From the NCBI GenBank assembly GCA_029050385.1, contig JAIDMV010000187.1, forward strand, positions 1 to 11,800: 11,800 nucleotides of DNA, given 5' to 3'. Positions 1 to 6,114 of the stretch are shown piece by piece. The stretch comes from Anaeroplasmataceae bacterium. GTDB lineage: Bacteria > Bacillota_I > Bacilli_A > Acholeplasmatales > Anaeroplasmataceae. How positions within the stretch are numbered: position 1 is the stretch's first letter; each line of letters opens with the position of its first letter. A program made the position numbers and the translations under genes. The notes under the pieces are model-generated. The model worked only from the letters and a program-made list of their open reading frames with translations. It did not search any database and was not told where the DNA came from.

Positions 1-16
1 ATTACCTTGCAAGTCT

Positions 17-44
17 ATTATAAATTAAAGGCTTCATAGGGCAA
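17..44 (-). promoter_or_regulatory. Predicted promoter reading off the left edge
   Basis: On the minus strand a -35-like TTGCCC (44-39) is separated by 16 nt from a perfect -10 TATAAT (22-17). An AAGG that could be part of a ribosome binding site lies at the very edge (about 8-5). This arrangement sits downstream of the yebC-family terminator, so it most likely starts the next minus-strand gene, which lies outside the window. The -35 matches consensus at 4 of 6 positions. Confidence 0.5.
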
Positions 45-110
45 AGCAAAATCGTATTGATAAAATATTGTTTTTTCTTCTAAAGAATAATACTGTATTT
101 TACTAATGTA

Positions 111-160
111 AAAGAAAAAAGCAATGATATATTAGACAATTCGCCTAATCATCACTGCTT
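111..160 (-). terminator. Rho-independent terminator after the yebC-family gene
   Basis: On the minus strand AAGCAGTGAT (160-151) pairs with ATCATTGCTT (128-119), a 10-bp stem with one G-U pair. It continues with an inner ATTAG/CTAAT stem (149-145 with 135-131). A run of six T follows (120-115). It begins 5 nt after the TAA stop of the yebC-family gene. A clear intrinsic terminator. Confidence 0.85.
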
Positions 161-165
161 CTTAA

Positions 166-897
166 TTATTCTTCTTCATCTAAAGAGATATTTGCATTAT
201 GATAAACGTCTTGAACATCATCTAATTCAGAAAGTAAATCCAATAGTCTTCTGAATTTAGCTTCATGATCTTCATCTAAATCAACATAATTAGATGGTAC
301 TAAAGATACAGCTGCCTCATCAAATTCTAAATCTGGATTAGCACCTTCTAATGCATTCTTAATAGATTCAAAATCTTTTGGATCTGCAAGAATTAAAGTA
401 TTTCCATCCTCATCTGTTGTAATCTCTTCACAATCTGCATCTGCCATCATTAAAGCTTCCATAGCTTCATCTTCTGACATACCAGCAAATACAAATTTAG
501 CCTTACGACTAAATAAATAACCTACTGAAGTTCCTAACTGACCACCAGTCTTATTAAATGCAGTACGAACATCTGTAAATGTACGATTATCGTTATCTGT
601 AGTACATTCAACAATCATAGCTACATTACCAGGACCATAGCCTTCATATGTTTTTTCTTTAGAAGCACCAGAAGCAACACCAGCTGCCTTAGCGATTGCA
701 CGCTTAATAACATCAGCAGGACATTGATCTTTCTTAGCACGTTCAATAACTCTCTTTAAGCTTTGATTCATTTCAGGATCAGGAACACCAGACTTAGCGG
801 CAATAAAAATTTCCTTTCCCCATTTTGCATATTTTGCAGACTTCATTGCTGCAGTTTTTGCCATAGATGCTGCACGAACCTCATGCGCTCTTCCCAT
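166..897 (-). CDS. YebC/PmpR family protein, YeeN-like clade
   Basis: A 243-residue protein of the YebC/PmpR/TACO1 family, at the usual length of about 240. The N-terminus MGRAHEVRAAS replaces the classical MAGHSKWANI, and the run YAKWGKEIFIAAKSG-PDPE-N-SLK followed by ERAKKDQCPADVI resembles the YeeN branch. The family core YEGYGPGNVAMIVE, TDN-NRT, TGGQLG and a YLF strand is intact, and the acidic C-terminus holds DDVQDVYHN. Members are described as DNA-binding regulators, and more recently some, including mitochondrial TACO1, as factors that relieve ribosome stalling at proline-rich stretches; which applies here is unknown. The open frame extends to a GTG at 906, but that lies only 2 nt from the GAAAGG ribosome binding site at 914-909. 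The ATG at 897 has an 11-nt spacing and the conserved MGR start, so I chose it. It has its own promoter and terminator and therefore looks monocistronic. Confidence 0.95.
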   Translation of the reverse strand: MGRAHEVRAASMAKTAAMKSAKYAKWGKEIFIAAKSGVPDPEMNQSLKRVIERAKKDQCPADVIKRAIAKAAGVASGASKEKTYEGYGPGNVAMIVECTTDNDNRTFTDVRTAFNKTGGQLGTSVGYLFSRKAKFVFAGMSEDEAMEALMMADADCEEITTDEDGNTLILADPKDFESIKNALEGANPDLEFDEAAVSLVPSNYVDLDEDHEAKFRRLLDLLSELDDVQDVYHNANISLDEEE

Positions 898-908
898 ATT
901 CAACACAA

Positions 909-914
909 CCTTTC
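909..914 (-). promoter_or_regulatory. Ribosome binding site deciding the yebC start
   Basis: GAAAGG on the minus strand lies 11 nt before the ATG at 897, 5 nt before a TTG at 903 and 2 nt before a GTG at 906. The conserved family N-terminus (MGR) favours the ATG even though its spacing is slightly long. Confidence 0.6.
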
Positions 915-931
915 AGTTTTTTTACTTTTAA

Positions 932-960
932 ATTATACAACAAACTTGGATACAATTCAA
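932..960 (-). promoter_or_regulatory. Predicted sigma-A promoter of the yebC-family gene
   Basis: On the minus strand, -35 TTGAAT (960-955), a 17-nt spacer and a perfect -10 TATAAT (937-932). Transcription would start near 925, about 10 nt before the GAAAGG ribosome binding site. The intergenic stretch 898-1061 holds nothing else except the terminator of the upstream gene. Confidence 0.75.
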
Positions 961-1030
961 TAAATTTATGCATTCTAGCATATATTTTCTCTTGCTTTAT
1001 GGCTTAAAAATATGAACTCTATGCCCAATC

Positions 1031-1056
1031 AAAAAAGCTGAATATAAAATTCAGCT
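1031..1056 (-). terminator. Rho-independent terminator after the GGDEF-EAL gene
   Basis: On the minus strand AGCTGAAT (1056-1049), loop TTTAT, ATTCAGCT (1043-1036), an 8-bp perfect stem that runs into six T (1036-1031). It starts 5 nt after the TAA stop. The other strand has no comparable T-run next to it, so it appears to serve the minus strand only. Confidence 0.85.
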
Positions 1057-1061
1057 AATAT

Positions 1062-2399
1062 TTATTCTAACTTTTCTTTCCAACGTTCTTCTTCAATAAA
1101 CTTAATAAAGGCTGGAATATCTAACGCTCTAGCAAAATAAAAACCAGAACCATAATTAATTTTTTGATCATTAACATACTGTAATAATTCTTTTGTTTCA
1201 ATACCTTCACAAACAACAAGTTTTTTATTTTTATTACAGTAGTCCATCAAATTCACCAAAAGCTTTTCTTGTGAGAAATTATTTGGAATGTCTTTTAAAA
1301 ATACTCTGCCTAATTTTACAACATCTATAGGACATTTCTGTATCGCAAGAACAGCTTGAGGATTTAGAGGAAATCCATCCACTGCAATCTTAAATCCATA
1401 AGCTTTTAAACGTGTAATATTTGCCTCTACAACCTTCATCTTTTCATAGACCATAAAGTCTGTAATTTCAAGCATAATTCTGCTAGTTTTCACGTTGAGT
1501 TTTTTAGCAATTTCTATTAAATCCTTTGCCAAATCTGCATTAAGTAATTGTTTTAAACAAAGGTTCAAAGAAAATACAAGTGGAAGATTCGGGAATTTGG
1601 CAAGCATAGCCTGTTGAAAGCGAATCATTCTTTCAATACCCCATTGTCCAACCCAGTGAATGTCCCCTGTCTGTTCCATCAATTGAATAAAGTCCTGTGG
1701 AGGTAAAACTCCCTTTGTGGGGTGATTCCAACGCATTAGAGCTTCTGCTCCATATAATGTCTTATTCTCAAAATCTATAATGGGTTGATAGTACAACACG
1801 AATTCTTTTCTTTGGATTGCTGTTCTAATTTCCTCGTAATACATCATATGATCGCGTTCATCGTCAGAAAGCGTTGCATAATAGCTTGTAACTTTATTTC
1901 CACCATTACGTTTAGAAACAAAGGTTGCCAAATCTAAGTTATCTAGCAAAACTTTTACCATACTTCCTGATTGAGGATAGGTACATACACCAATAGAAGC
2001 TGTAATACTGATATTCTCGAGCTCCTCACTGCGAAAAGGTGCTCTTGCACTTTCAAGCATTTTTTTACAAAGCTTCTCAATTCTACTCTGTGTTCCTTCA
2101 TCAGGAATAAAAATCAATATGCCATCTAATCTTATTTGAGAAATACTTGCATTGTCAGGTAAAAGCTCTATTAATCTAGCTGTAACCTCTCGTAATACCT
2201 TATTACAAGTCTCTTCACCATATGCTTCTATTAAATTTCTAAACTCATCTATATCTACCATAATTAAGGCTGCAGTTCCAAAATTACCAACTCGTTTAAT
2301 ATGCTTTGTAATCTGTTTGATTATCTGAGACTTTGGAATTGCTCTTTCATGTATAGAATTATTTTTATCTTTAAAATATTTTTTAATTTTTGAAAACAT
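1062..2399 (-). CDS. Degenerate GGDEF-EAL domain protein, probably catalytically inactive
   Basis: A 445-residue soluble protein with a GGDEF domain (about 40-172) followed by an EAL domain (about 190-437). These domains normally make and break cyclic di-GMP. In the GGDEF domain the signature loop reads R90-L-D-G-I-L-I instead of RLGGDEF, and the conserved Asn-Asp after DIDEF is Ile57-Glu58, so cyclase activity is unlikely. The EAL domain keeps E219 (EALMRW), N279, E311 (LEIT), D341, K362 and E398. The second Asp of DDFG is G342, the Asp of K-I-D is G364, and the Gln of the QGY/F motif is S418. Loss of the DD pair usually abolishes phosphodiesterase activity, so I infer a binding or regulatory role. 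There is no sensory or membrane domain. The open frame extends to 2477, but the promoter covers that stretch. The ATG at 2399 has GAAGG 8 nt upstream, so I start there. It is transcribed alone. Confidence 0.9.
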   Translation of the reverse strand: MFSKIKKYFKDKNNSIHERAIPKSQIIKQITKHIKRVGNFGTAALIMVDIDEFRNLIEAYGEETCNKVLREVTARLIELLPDNASISQIRLDGILIFIPDEGTQSRIEKLCKKMLESARAPFRSEELENISITASIGVCTYPQSGSMVKVLLDNLDLATFVSKRNGGNKVTSYYATLSDDERDHMMYYEEIRTAIQRKEFVLYYQPIIDFENKTLYGAEALMRWNHPTKGVLPPQDFIQLMEQTGDIHWVGQWGIERMIRFQQAMLAKFPNLPLVFSLNLCLKQLLNADLAKDLIEIAKKLNVKTSRIMLEITDFMVYEKMKVVEANITRLKAYGFKIAVDGFPLNPQAVLAIQKCPIDVVKLGRVFLKDIPNNFSQEKLLVNLMDYCNKNKKLVVCEGIETKELLQYVNDQKINYGSGFYFARALDIPAFIKFIEEERWKEKLE

Positions 2400-2407
2400 A
2401 CACTGCA

Positions 2408-2412
2408 CCTTC
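2408..2412 (-). promoter_or_regulatory. Ribosome binding site fixing the GGDEF-EAL start
   Basis: GAAGG on the minus strand lies 8 nt before the ATG at 2399. The longer open frame beginning at 2477 would start inside the -35 element of the predicted promoter and has no comparable site, so the shorter 445-residue product is preferred. Confidence 0.75.
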
Positions 2413-2443
2413 AATTTTAAATAACTTATGATAATACCAACTA

Positions 2444-2463
2444 TTTTAAGTATATACTTAAAA
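2444..2463. repeat. 20-bp perfect palindrome over the -10 element (possible operator)
   Basis: The half-site TTTTAAGTAT (2444-2453) is followed without a spacer by its exact reverse complement ATACTTAAAA (2454-2463). The palindrome contains the whole -10 box of the GGDEF-EAL promoter and part of the spacer. That is where a dimeric repressor could block RNA polymerase. As RNA it would have no loop and is mostly upstream of the transcript start, so a DNA site is more likely than a hairpin. No regulator can be named. Confidence 0.5.
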
Positions 2464-2477
2464 CGAAAAATAGTCAA
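2449..2477 (-). promoter_or_regulatory. Predicted sigma-A promoter of the GGDEF-EAL gene
   Basis: On the minus strand, -35 TTGACT (2477-2472), a 17-nt spacer and -10 TATACT (2454-2449), each 5 of 6 matches to consensus. It lies between the yitT terminator and the ribosome binding site, giving a leader of roughly 40 nt. Confidence 0.75.
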
Positions 2478-2491
2478 ATAAATTTCTAAAC

Positions 2492-2522
2492 AGAAAAAGA
2501 AAAGAGACTAAAACTTAGTCTC
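2492..2522 (-). terminator. Rho-independent terminator after yitT
   Basis: On the minus strand GAGACTAA (2522-2515), a 3-nt loop GTT, TTAGTCTC (2511-2504), an 8-bp stem, followed by the T-rich tail TTTTCTTTTTC. It starts 10 nt after the yitT stop and ends the metG-yitT unit. Confidence 0.85.
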
Positions 2523-2532
2523 AAATCTTATT

Positions 2533-3414
2533 TTAAGTAATTGTATGCTTGAAAAATTTGCCGAAAATTCTTTTAATAGGAGAAACAGTCATAAACGCAT
2601 TCGGATCTGTATTTTTAATAATCTCTGTAGCTTTTTGAAGTTCGTATGAAGAAATGATCATAAATATATCATATTTTTCTTCATGTGTATACGCTCCCTT
2701 TACTGTTGAGATGGTACAACCACGCTTTATCCCCTCTAGTAACGCTTGGGCCACTTCTTCAGAACGCTGTGATATAACATCTACTCTCAAATAATTATAA
2801 GCCGTATGGATTTTATCAACAACTAAATTAGAAACAATAATAAATATAAACGTATATAACGTAATGTCCCAAGATCTTTCAATTATTCCGCCAGCTAAAA
2901 CCGCTAGTAAAATATTTACGATTGCCGAAAATACACCAATGGAAACATTTTTCTTAAGCGCTAATGCTTGTCCGATAATATCCATACCTCCTGTAGAGGT
3001 GCCATAACGAAGGGCAATTCCTATAGCACTACCACAAAGAAGTCCCCCAATAACTCCTAAAAAGAACTTATCATTAGGATTAACACCAAAGTCCACTTTA
3101 ATCCAATCCCAGCCCATCATCCAAAATGCTTGAATCAAGATAGATAAAATGGAGTAAATGACGAAACGAACAGACACACGTTTCATTCCGTATATGCATA
3201 GAGGAATATTCAATATTAGTGTAAACACACCAATAGGAATGCCTATATTTGCATGTGAAAAGGCACGACTTAAAATTTGTGCTATTGCAGTTCCACCAAT
3301 GGCTATTAAATTTGCAGGTTCCAAAAACCAAATTACAGAAAGAGAATACAAGGTAGATGTAAACAATACGATACATACACGAAAGATATCCTCGTACAGC
3401 TGTTCTTTTTTCAT
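2533..3414 (-). CDS. YitT family membrane protein (DUF161 + DUF2179)
   Basis: A 293-residue integral membrane protein of the YitT/UPF0750 family, full length for the family. Hydrophobic segments lie at about 11-31, 58-78, 84-104, 118-138, 159-176 and 183-200. The conserved motifs IAIGGTAIAQ (about 37-46) and RYGTSTGGMDIIGQ (136-149) sit between them. A cytoplasmic DUF2179 domain follows (about 215-285): RGCTISTVKGAYT, EKYDIFMIISSYE and the end DPNAFMTVSPIKRIFG. The substrate and function of the family are not established; a transport role is only an inference. Its ATG is 1 nt downstream of the metG TAA stop (TAAAATG), with AAGG 9 nt upstream inside the metG reading frame, so it is almost certainly co-transcribed and translationally coupled with metG. 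No separate promoter is visible. Confidence 0.93.
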   Translation of the reverse strand: MKKEQLYEDIFRVCIVLFTSTLYSLSVIWFLEPANLIAIGGTAIAQILSRAFSHANIGIPIGVFTLILNIPLCIYGMKRVSVRFVIYSILSILIQAFWMMGWDWIKVDFGVNPNDKFFLGVIGGLLCGSAIGIALRYGTSTGGMDIIGQALALKKNVSIGVFSAIVNILLAVLAGGIIERSWDITLYTFIFIIVSNLVVDKIHTAYNYLRVDVISQRSEEVAQALLEGIKRGCTISTVKGAYTHEEKYDIFMIISSYELQKATEIIKNTDPNAFMTVSPIKRIFGKFFKHTIT

Positions 3415-3415
3415 T

Positions 3416-5332
3416 TTAACTAACCTTAGCTCCAGGATGTAAGTGCTCTACATTTAATAATTCTAATTCAGTTTCATCTGATGCACATAATAGCATACCA
3501 TAAGATTCTTCTCCACGAAGTGTAATTGGTTTAAGATTCTTAACAACAACAACCTTTTTCCCAATTAGATCCTCTGGTTTATAATATTTAGCAATACCAG
3601 AAACAATTTGACGAACTTCATTACCCAAATCAATCTTGAATACCAAAAGCTTATCAGCCTTAGGATGCTTCTTAGCTTCTACAATTTGACCAACACCTAA
3701 ATCTAATTTATCAAATTCATCAATTGTAATTTCTTCTTTTTTAGGAAATTCCTTCTTAGGTTCTTCTACTTTATTTTCTTTTGCAAGAACCTTATCCAAA
3801 ACATCCTTATTTACATCTAAACGTTTAAATAAAACTTCTGCATTGCCAACATTATACTTTTCTTGCTTTCCAAATATAACATCTTCAAAGGAAGTTAGAT
3901 TTGTATTAATTTGATGATAAACATTTTTAGAGGAAGCTGGCATCATAGGTTCTAATAAAATTGTTGACACACGAATCACTTCAAATAAATGATATAAAAC
4001 ACCTTCCAAAACCTTACTCTTAGCTTCATCCTTTGCAAGAACCCAAGGTGCAGTATCATCTATATATTTGTTTGATGCACGAAGTAAATTCATTACTGTT
4101 TCCATTGCATCTGCAATTCTATATTTGTTCATTAAATCGTGATACTCTTCAACAGTTTTCTTTAGTAAAGCCTTTAAATCTGCATCAAAATTTGAAGCCT
4201 CTCCCATTCCAACTTTACCATCAAAATATTTCTTACACATTGCCATCGTACGATTGACTAAATTGCCATATGTATTTGCTAAATCAGAATTGTTCTTTTC
4301 ACAAACAAGTTCATAGGTTATATTACCATCTGATGCAAAAGGAATTTCATGTAGCACATAATATCTTACTGCATCAACACCAAATAGTTCTACTAAATCA
4401 TCTGTATAAATTACATTTCCTTTAGATTTAGACATTTTATTATGATTCATTAATACCCAAGGATGTCCAAAAATTTGTTTAGGTAATGGCATTTCTAAAG
4501 CCATCAACATAATTGGCCAGTATATTGTATGGAATCTTAAAATGTCTTTTCCAATCAAATGAATATCTGCTGGCCAGTAAGTATTATACAAATCTCCGCA
4601 TTTTTCATCTACATGATATCCTATACCCGTAACATAATTTAATAAAGCATCAATCCAAACATAAATGACATGCTTAGAATCAAAATGTACTGGAACTCCC
4701 CATGTATAGGAAGTACGTGATACACAAAGGTCAGGTAATGGATTACTTAAGAAATTATTTAACATTTCATTCTTTCTAGATTCTGGTTGAATAAATTCTG
4801 GATGTGTATTAATATAATCAATTAATTTATTCTGATAAGGAGCAAGTTTAAAGAAGTAAGCTTCTTCCTTCATAATTTGAACTTTAGCTCCACAATCTGG
4901 ACAACAGCCATCCTTTAAATCCTTAGTAGTAAAGAAAGATTCACAATCAACACAATAATTTCCTTCATAGGAGCCTTTATATATATCGCCCTTTTTATAG
5001 AGTTTTTCAAACACCTTGGCAACTTCTTTTACATGGTAATCATCGGTAGTTCTGACAAAATGATCATACTCAACATCCACAAGCTTGTAGGTTCGTTTAA
5101 TTTCATTAGAAATATTATCTACATGTTGCTGTGGTGTGATATGATTTGCCTCTGCCTTTAACTGAATCTTTTGACCATGTTCATCAGTACCTGTTTGGAA
5201 ATAAGTATCATATCCGCATTTCTTTTTATATCTTATAATAGAATCTGCTAAAATCGCCTCATACACATTCCCAATATGTGGTTTAGAGGAGGTATATGCA
5301 ATAGCAGTGGTTAAATAAAATTTCTTATTCAT
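3416..5332 (-). CDS. metG: Methionyl-tRNA synthetase
   Basis: A 638-residue cytoplasmic enzyme that charges tRNA-Met with methionine using ATP. The class I Rossmann fold carries the HIGH-type motif as HIGN (19-22), the TGTDEHGQKI block (47-56), and KMSKS exactly (299-303). A zinc knuckle has two CxxC pairs (C127/C130 and C144/C147). An anticodon-binding helical domain follows (about 345-510), then a Lys/Glu-rich linker, then a Trbp111/EMAPII-like tRNA-binding domain (about 535-638) with LDLGVGQIVEAKKHPKADKL. This is the long dimeric form. The open frame extends to 5383, but that end lies inside the promoter. The ATG at 5332 has AGGGGTG 5 nt upstream and gives the normal N-terminus MNKKFYLTTAIAYTS. 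The predicted leader is under 30 nt, so there is no T-box or S-box as found upstream of many Bacillota methionine genes. It is followed 1 nt later by the yitT-family gene. Confidence 0.98.
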   Translation of the reverse strand: MNKKFYLTTAIAYTSSKPHIGNVYEAILADSIIRYKKKCGYDTYFQTGTDEHGQKIQLKAEANHITPQQHVDNISNEIKRTYKLVDVEYDHFVRTTDDYHVKEVAKVFEKLYKKGDIYKGSYEGNYCVDCESFFTTKDLKDGCCPDCGAKVQIMKEEAYFFKLAPYQNKLIDYINTHPEFIQPESRKNEMLNNFLSNPLPDLCVSRTSYTWGVPVHFDSKHVIYVWIDALLNYVTGIGYHVDEKCGDLYNTYWPADIHLIGKDILRFHTIYWPIMLMALEMPLPKQIFGHPWVLMNHNKMSKSKGNVIYTDDLVELFGVDAVRYYVLHEIPFASDGNITYELVCEKNNSDLANTYGNLVNRTMAMCKKYFDGKVGMGEASNFDADLKALLKKTVEEYHDLMNKYRIADAMETVMNLLRASNKYIDDTAPWVLAKDEAKSKVLEGVLYHLFEVIRVSTILLEPMMPASSKNVYHQINTNLTSFEDVIFGKQEKYNVGNAEVLFKRLDVNKDVLDKVLAKENKVEEPKKEFPKKEEITIDEFDKLDLGVGQIVEAKKHPKADKLLVFKIDLGNEVRQIVSGIAKYYKPEDLIGKKVVVVKNLKPITLRGEESYGMLLCASDETELELLNVEHLHPGAKVS

Positions 5333-5337
5333 AAAAT

Positions 5338-5344
5338 CACCCCT
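5338..5344 (-). promoter_or_regulatory. Ribosome binding site fixing the metG start
   Basis: AGGGGTG on the minus strand lies 5 nt before the ATG at 5332. It supports the 638-residue product over the 17-residue longer frame. Confidence 0.75.
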
Positions 5345-5354
5345 AGTATATCTA

Positions 5355-5383
5355 ATTATACTACAAACCATTTTGATTTTCAC
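5355..5383 (-). promoter_or_regulatory. Predicted promoter of metG-yitT
   Basis: On the minus strand, a perfect -10 TATAAT (5360-5355) with -35-like GTGAAA (5383-5378) at 17 nt, 4 of 6 matches. Transcription would start near 5348, leaving a leader of only about 16-20 nt that holds the ribosome binding site. The stretch 5384-5476 upstream contains no recognisable riboswitch and no convincing terminator for the gene before it, so some read-through from that gene is possible. Confidence 0.6.
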
Positions 5384-5476
5384 TAACTTTTTTTAAATAC
5401 AAAACCCTCTATAGATATCGATGTTCATTATCTGTTTTATCTTATTCAAAAAAGTTTTAAAAGACGGAATATAAAA

Positions 5477-6037
5477 TTACATGGGCTTTAAATTTCGATT
5501 CAGTCTATCCACCATCCAGGCTATTCTGTTTTTTCTCCCCTCTTCTGTCTTTGCAGCAAAATAGGCTTTAGTATAGGTTTTCTTTACTGAATTGGACATG
5601 GCAATAAAATTTGTATATGCTGGTTCATATTGCTTTAAAAGGTTTGACAAAAACTGTATTTGTTCTTCTGTAATCTCAACTTTATTAGATATATTCCATT
5701 GTCCGTTTTTATGAGCCTCTTCAATTTTCTTTCTTCCATACTCTGTCATTTTTCCTTGTTGTTCTAAGCTTTTAACCAATTCCTTGTTTTTTTCTGACCA
5801 CTTACTATTTTCTCTACGCATAGAAAAATATTTTTTATAGGTTTTATCATCTATACTCTGCATCTGTCCATCAATCCATCCAAAGCATAAGGCCTCTTCT
5901 AATGCCTCATTCGCTTTTATGGTTTTAGGTCCACCAGATTTTCCAAAGATAAGCCAAATTCCTTCAATTGTTAGGCAATGCTCAACAAGCCAATTTCTAA
6001 ATTCTATTCTGTTATTAAACTTAAAAATTTCACTCAT
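5477..6037 (-). CDS. YdeI/OmpD-associated (bacteriocin-protection-like) family protein
   Basis: A 186-residue soluble protein. Family hallmarks are an N-terminal FNNRIEFRNWLVEH, then WLIFGKSGGPKTI (about 28-40), EALCFGWIDGQMQSID (48-63), RRENSKWSEKNK (74-85), and a C-terminal helix with AYFAAKTEEGRKNRI (158-172). This matches the family named after YdeI and OmpD-associated proteins, described as linked to bacteriocin protection or cationic-peptide resistance. The biochemical role is unknown and that naming rests on few members. The open frame reaches 6100, but the ATG at 6037 has an excellent AAGGAG 7 nt upstream (6050-6045) and a promoter just before it, so I start there. The upstream gene ends in a terminator, so this is a separate transcription unit. 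I see no clear terminator of its own before metG. Confidence 0.85.
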   Translation of the reverse strand: MSEIFKFNNRIEFRNWLVEHCLTIEGIWLIFGKSGGPKTIKANEALEEALCFGWIDGQMQSIDDKTYKKYFSMRRENSKWSEKNKELVKSLEQQGKMTEYGRKKIEEAHKNGQWNISNKVEITEEQIQFLSNLLKQYEPAYTNFIAMSNSVKKTYTKAYFAAKTEEGRKNRIAWMVDRLNRNLKPM

Positions 6038-6044
6038 TTTATCA

Positions 6045-6050
6045 CTCCTT
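6045..6050 (-). promoter_or_regulatory. Ribosome binding site fixing the YdeI-family start
   Basis: AAGGAG on the minus strand, followed by TGAT, lies 7 nt before the ATG at 6037. It rules out the 21-residue longer frame that would start at 6100, inside the preceding terminator. Confidence 0.85.
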
Positions 6051-6056
6051 TTTTGT

Positions 6057-6084
6057 ATTATATCAAAACAAAAATAAAAAGCAA
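6057..6084 (-). promoter_or_regulatory. Predicted promoter of the YdeI-family gene
   Basis: On the minus strand, a perfect -10 TATAAT (6062-6057) lies 16 nt downstream of a weak -35, TTGCTT (6084-6079). The -35 lies inside the 3' arm of the terminator of the upstream gene, so terminator and promoter share sequence. The start of transcription would fall just before the ribosome binding site. Confidence 0.6.
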
Positions 6085-6114
6085 GAAAATGGCTATGCAT
6101 TTATTCTTGCTTTT
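6071..6114 (-). terminator. Terminator overlapping the end of the Wzz-like gene
   Basis: On the minus strand AAAAGCAAGAA (6114-6104) pairs perfectly with TTCTTGCTTTT (6087-6077), an 11-bp stem with a 16-nt loop, followed by ATTTT. The 5' arm is made of the last sense codons of the Wzz-like gene (EKQE), and the TAA stop is at the start of the loop. Confidence 0.85.

Noticed and set aside
17..131. A minus-strand open stretch reading A-F-F-F-Y-I-S-K down to a TAA near 25, possibly a small gene
   Set aside because: It has no ATG/GTG/TTG start with a ribosome binding site, begins inside the yebC terminator, and its 3' part overlaps a good promoter-like sequence.
763..963. Plus-strand open frames across the window (for example 763-963, 3158-3442, 4033-4257, 6592-6867, 7514-7711, 10381-10623, 11082-11372)
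   Set aside because: Each lies opposite a well-supported minus-strand gene, has no family resemblance and no ribosome binding site. They are shadows.
3098..3376. Second minus-strand frame inside the yitT-family gene
   Set aside because: It is an out-of-frame shadow rich in Cys/Tyr with no ribosome binding site, while the yitT frame carries all the conserved motifs.
5267..5278. HIGN instead of HIGH in methionyl-tRNA synthetase as a sign of altered activity
   Set aside because: HIGN is a variant I recognise from other Bacillota methionyl-tRNA synthetases, and KMSKS and the zinc cysteines are intact.
5384..5476. Possible riboswitch or terminator between the YdeI-family gene and metG
   Set aside because: Only short, weak inverted repeats (such as AGATA/TATCT) are visible, with no stem followed by a T-run, and most of the gap is upstream of the metG promoter.
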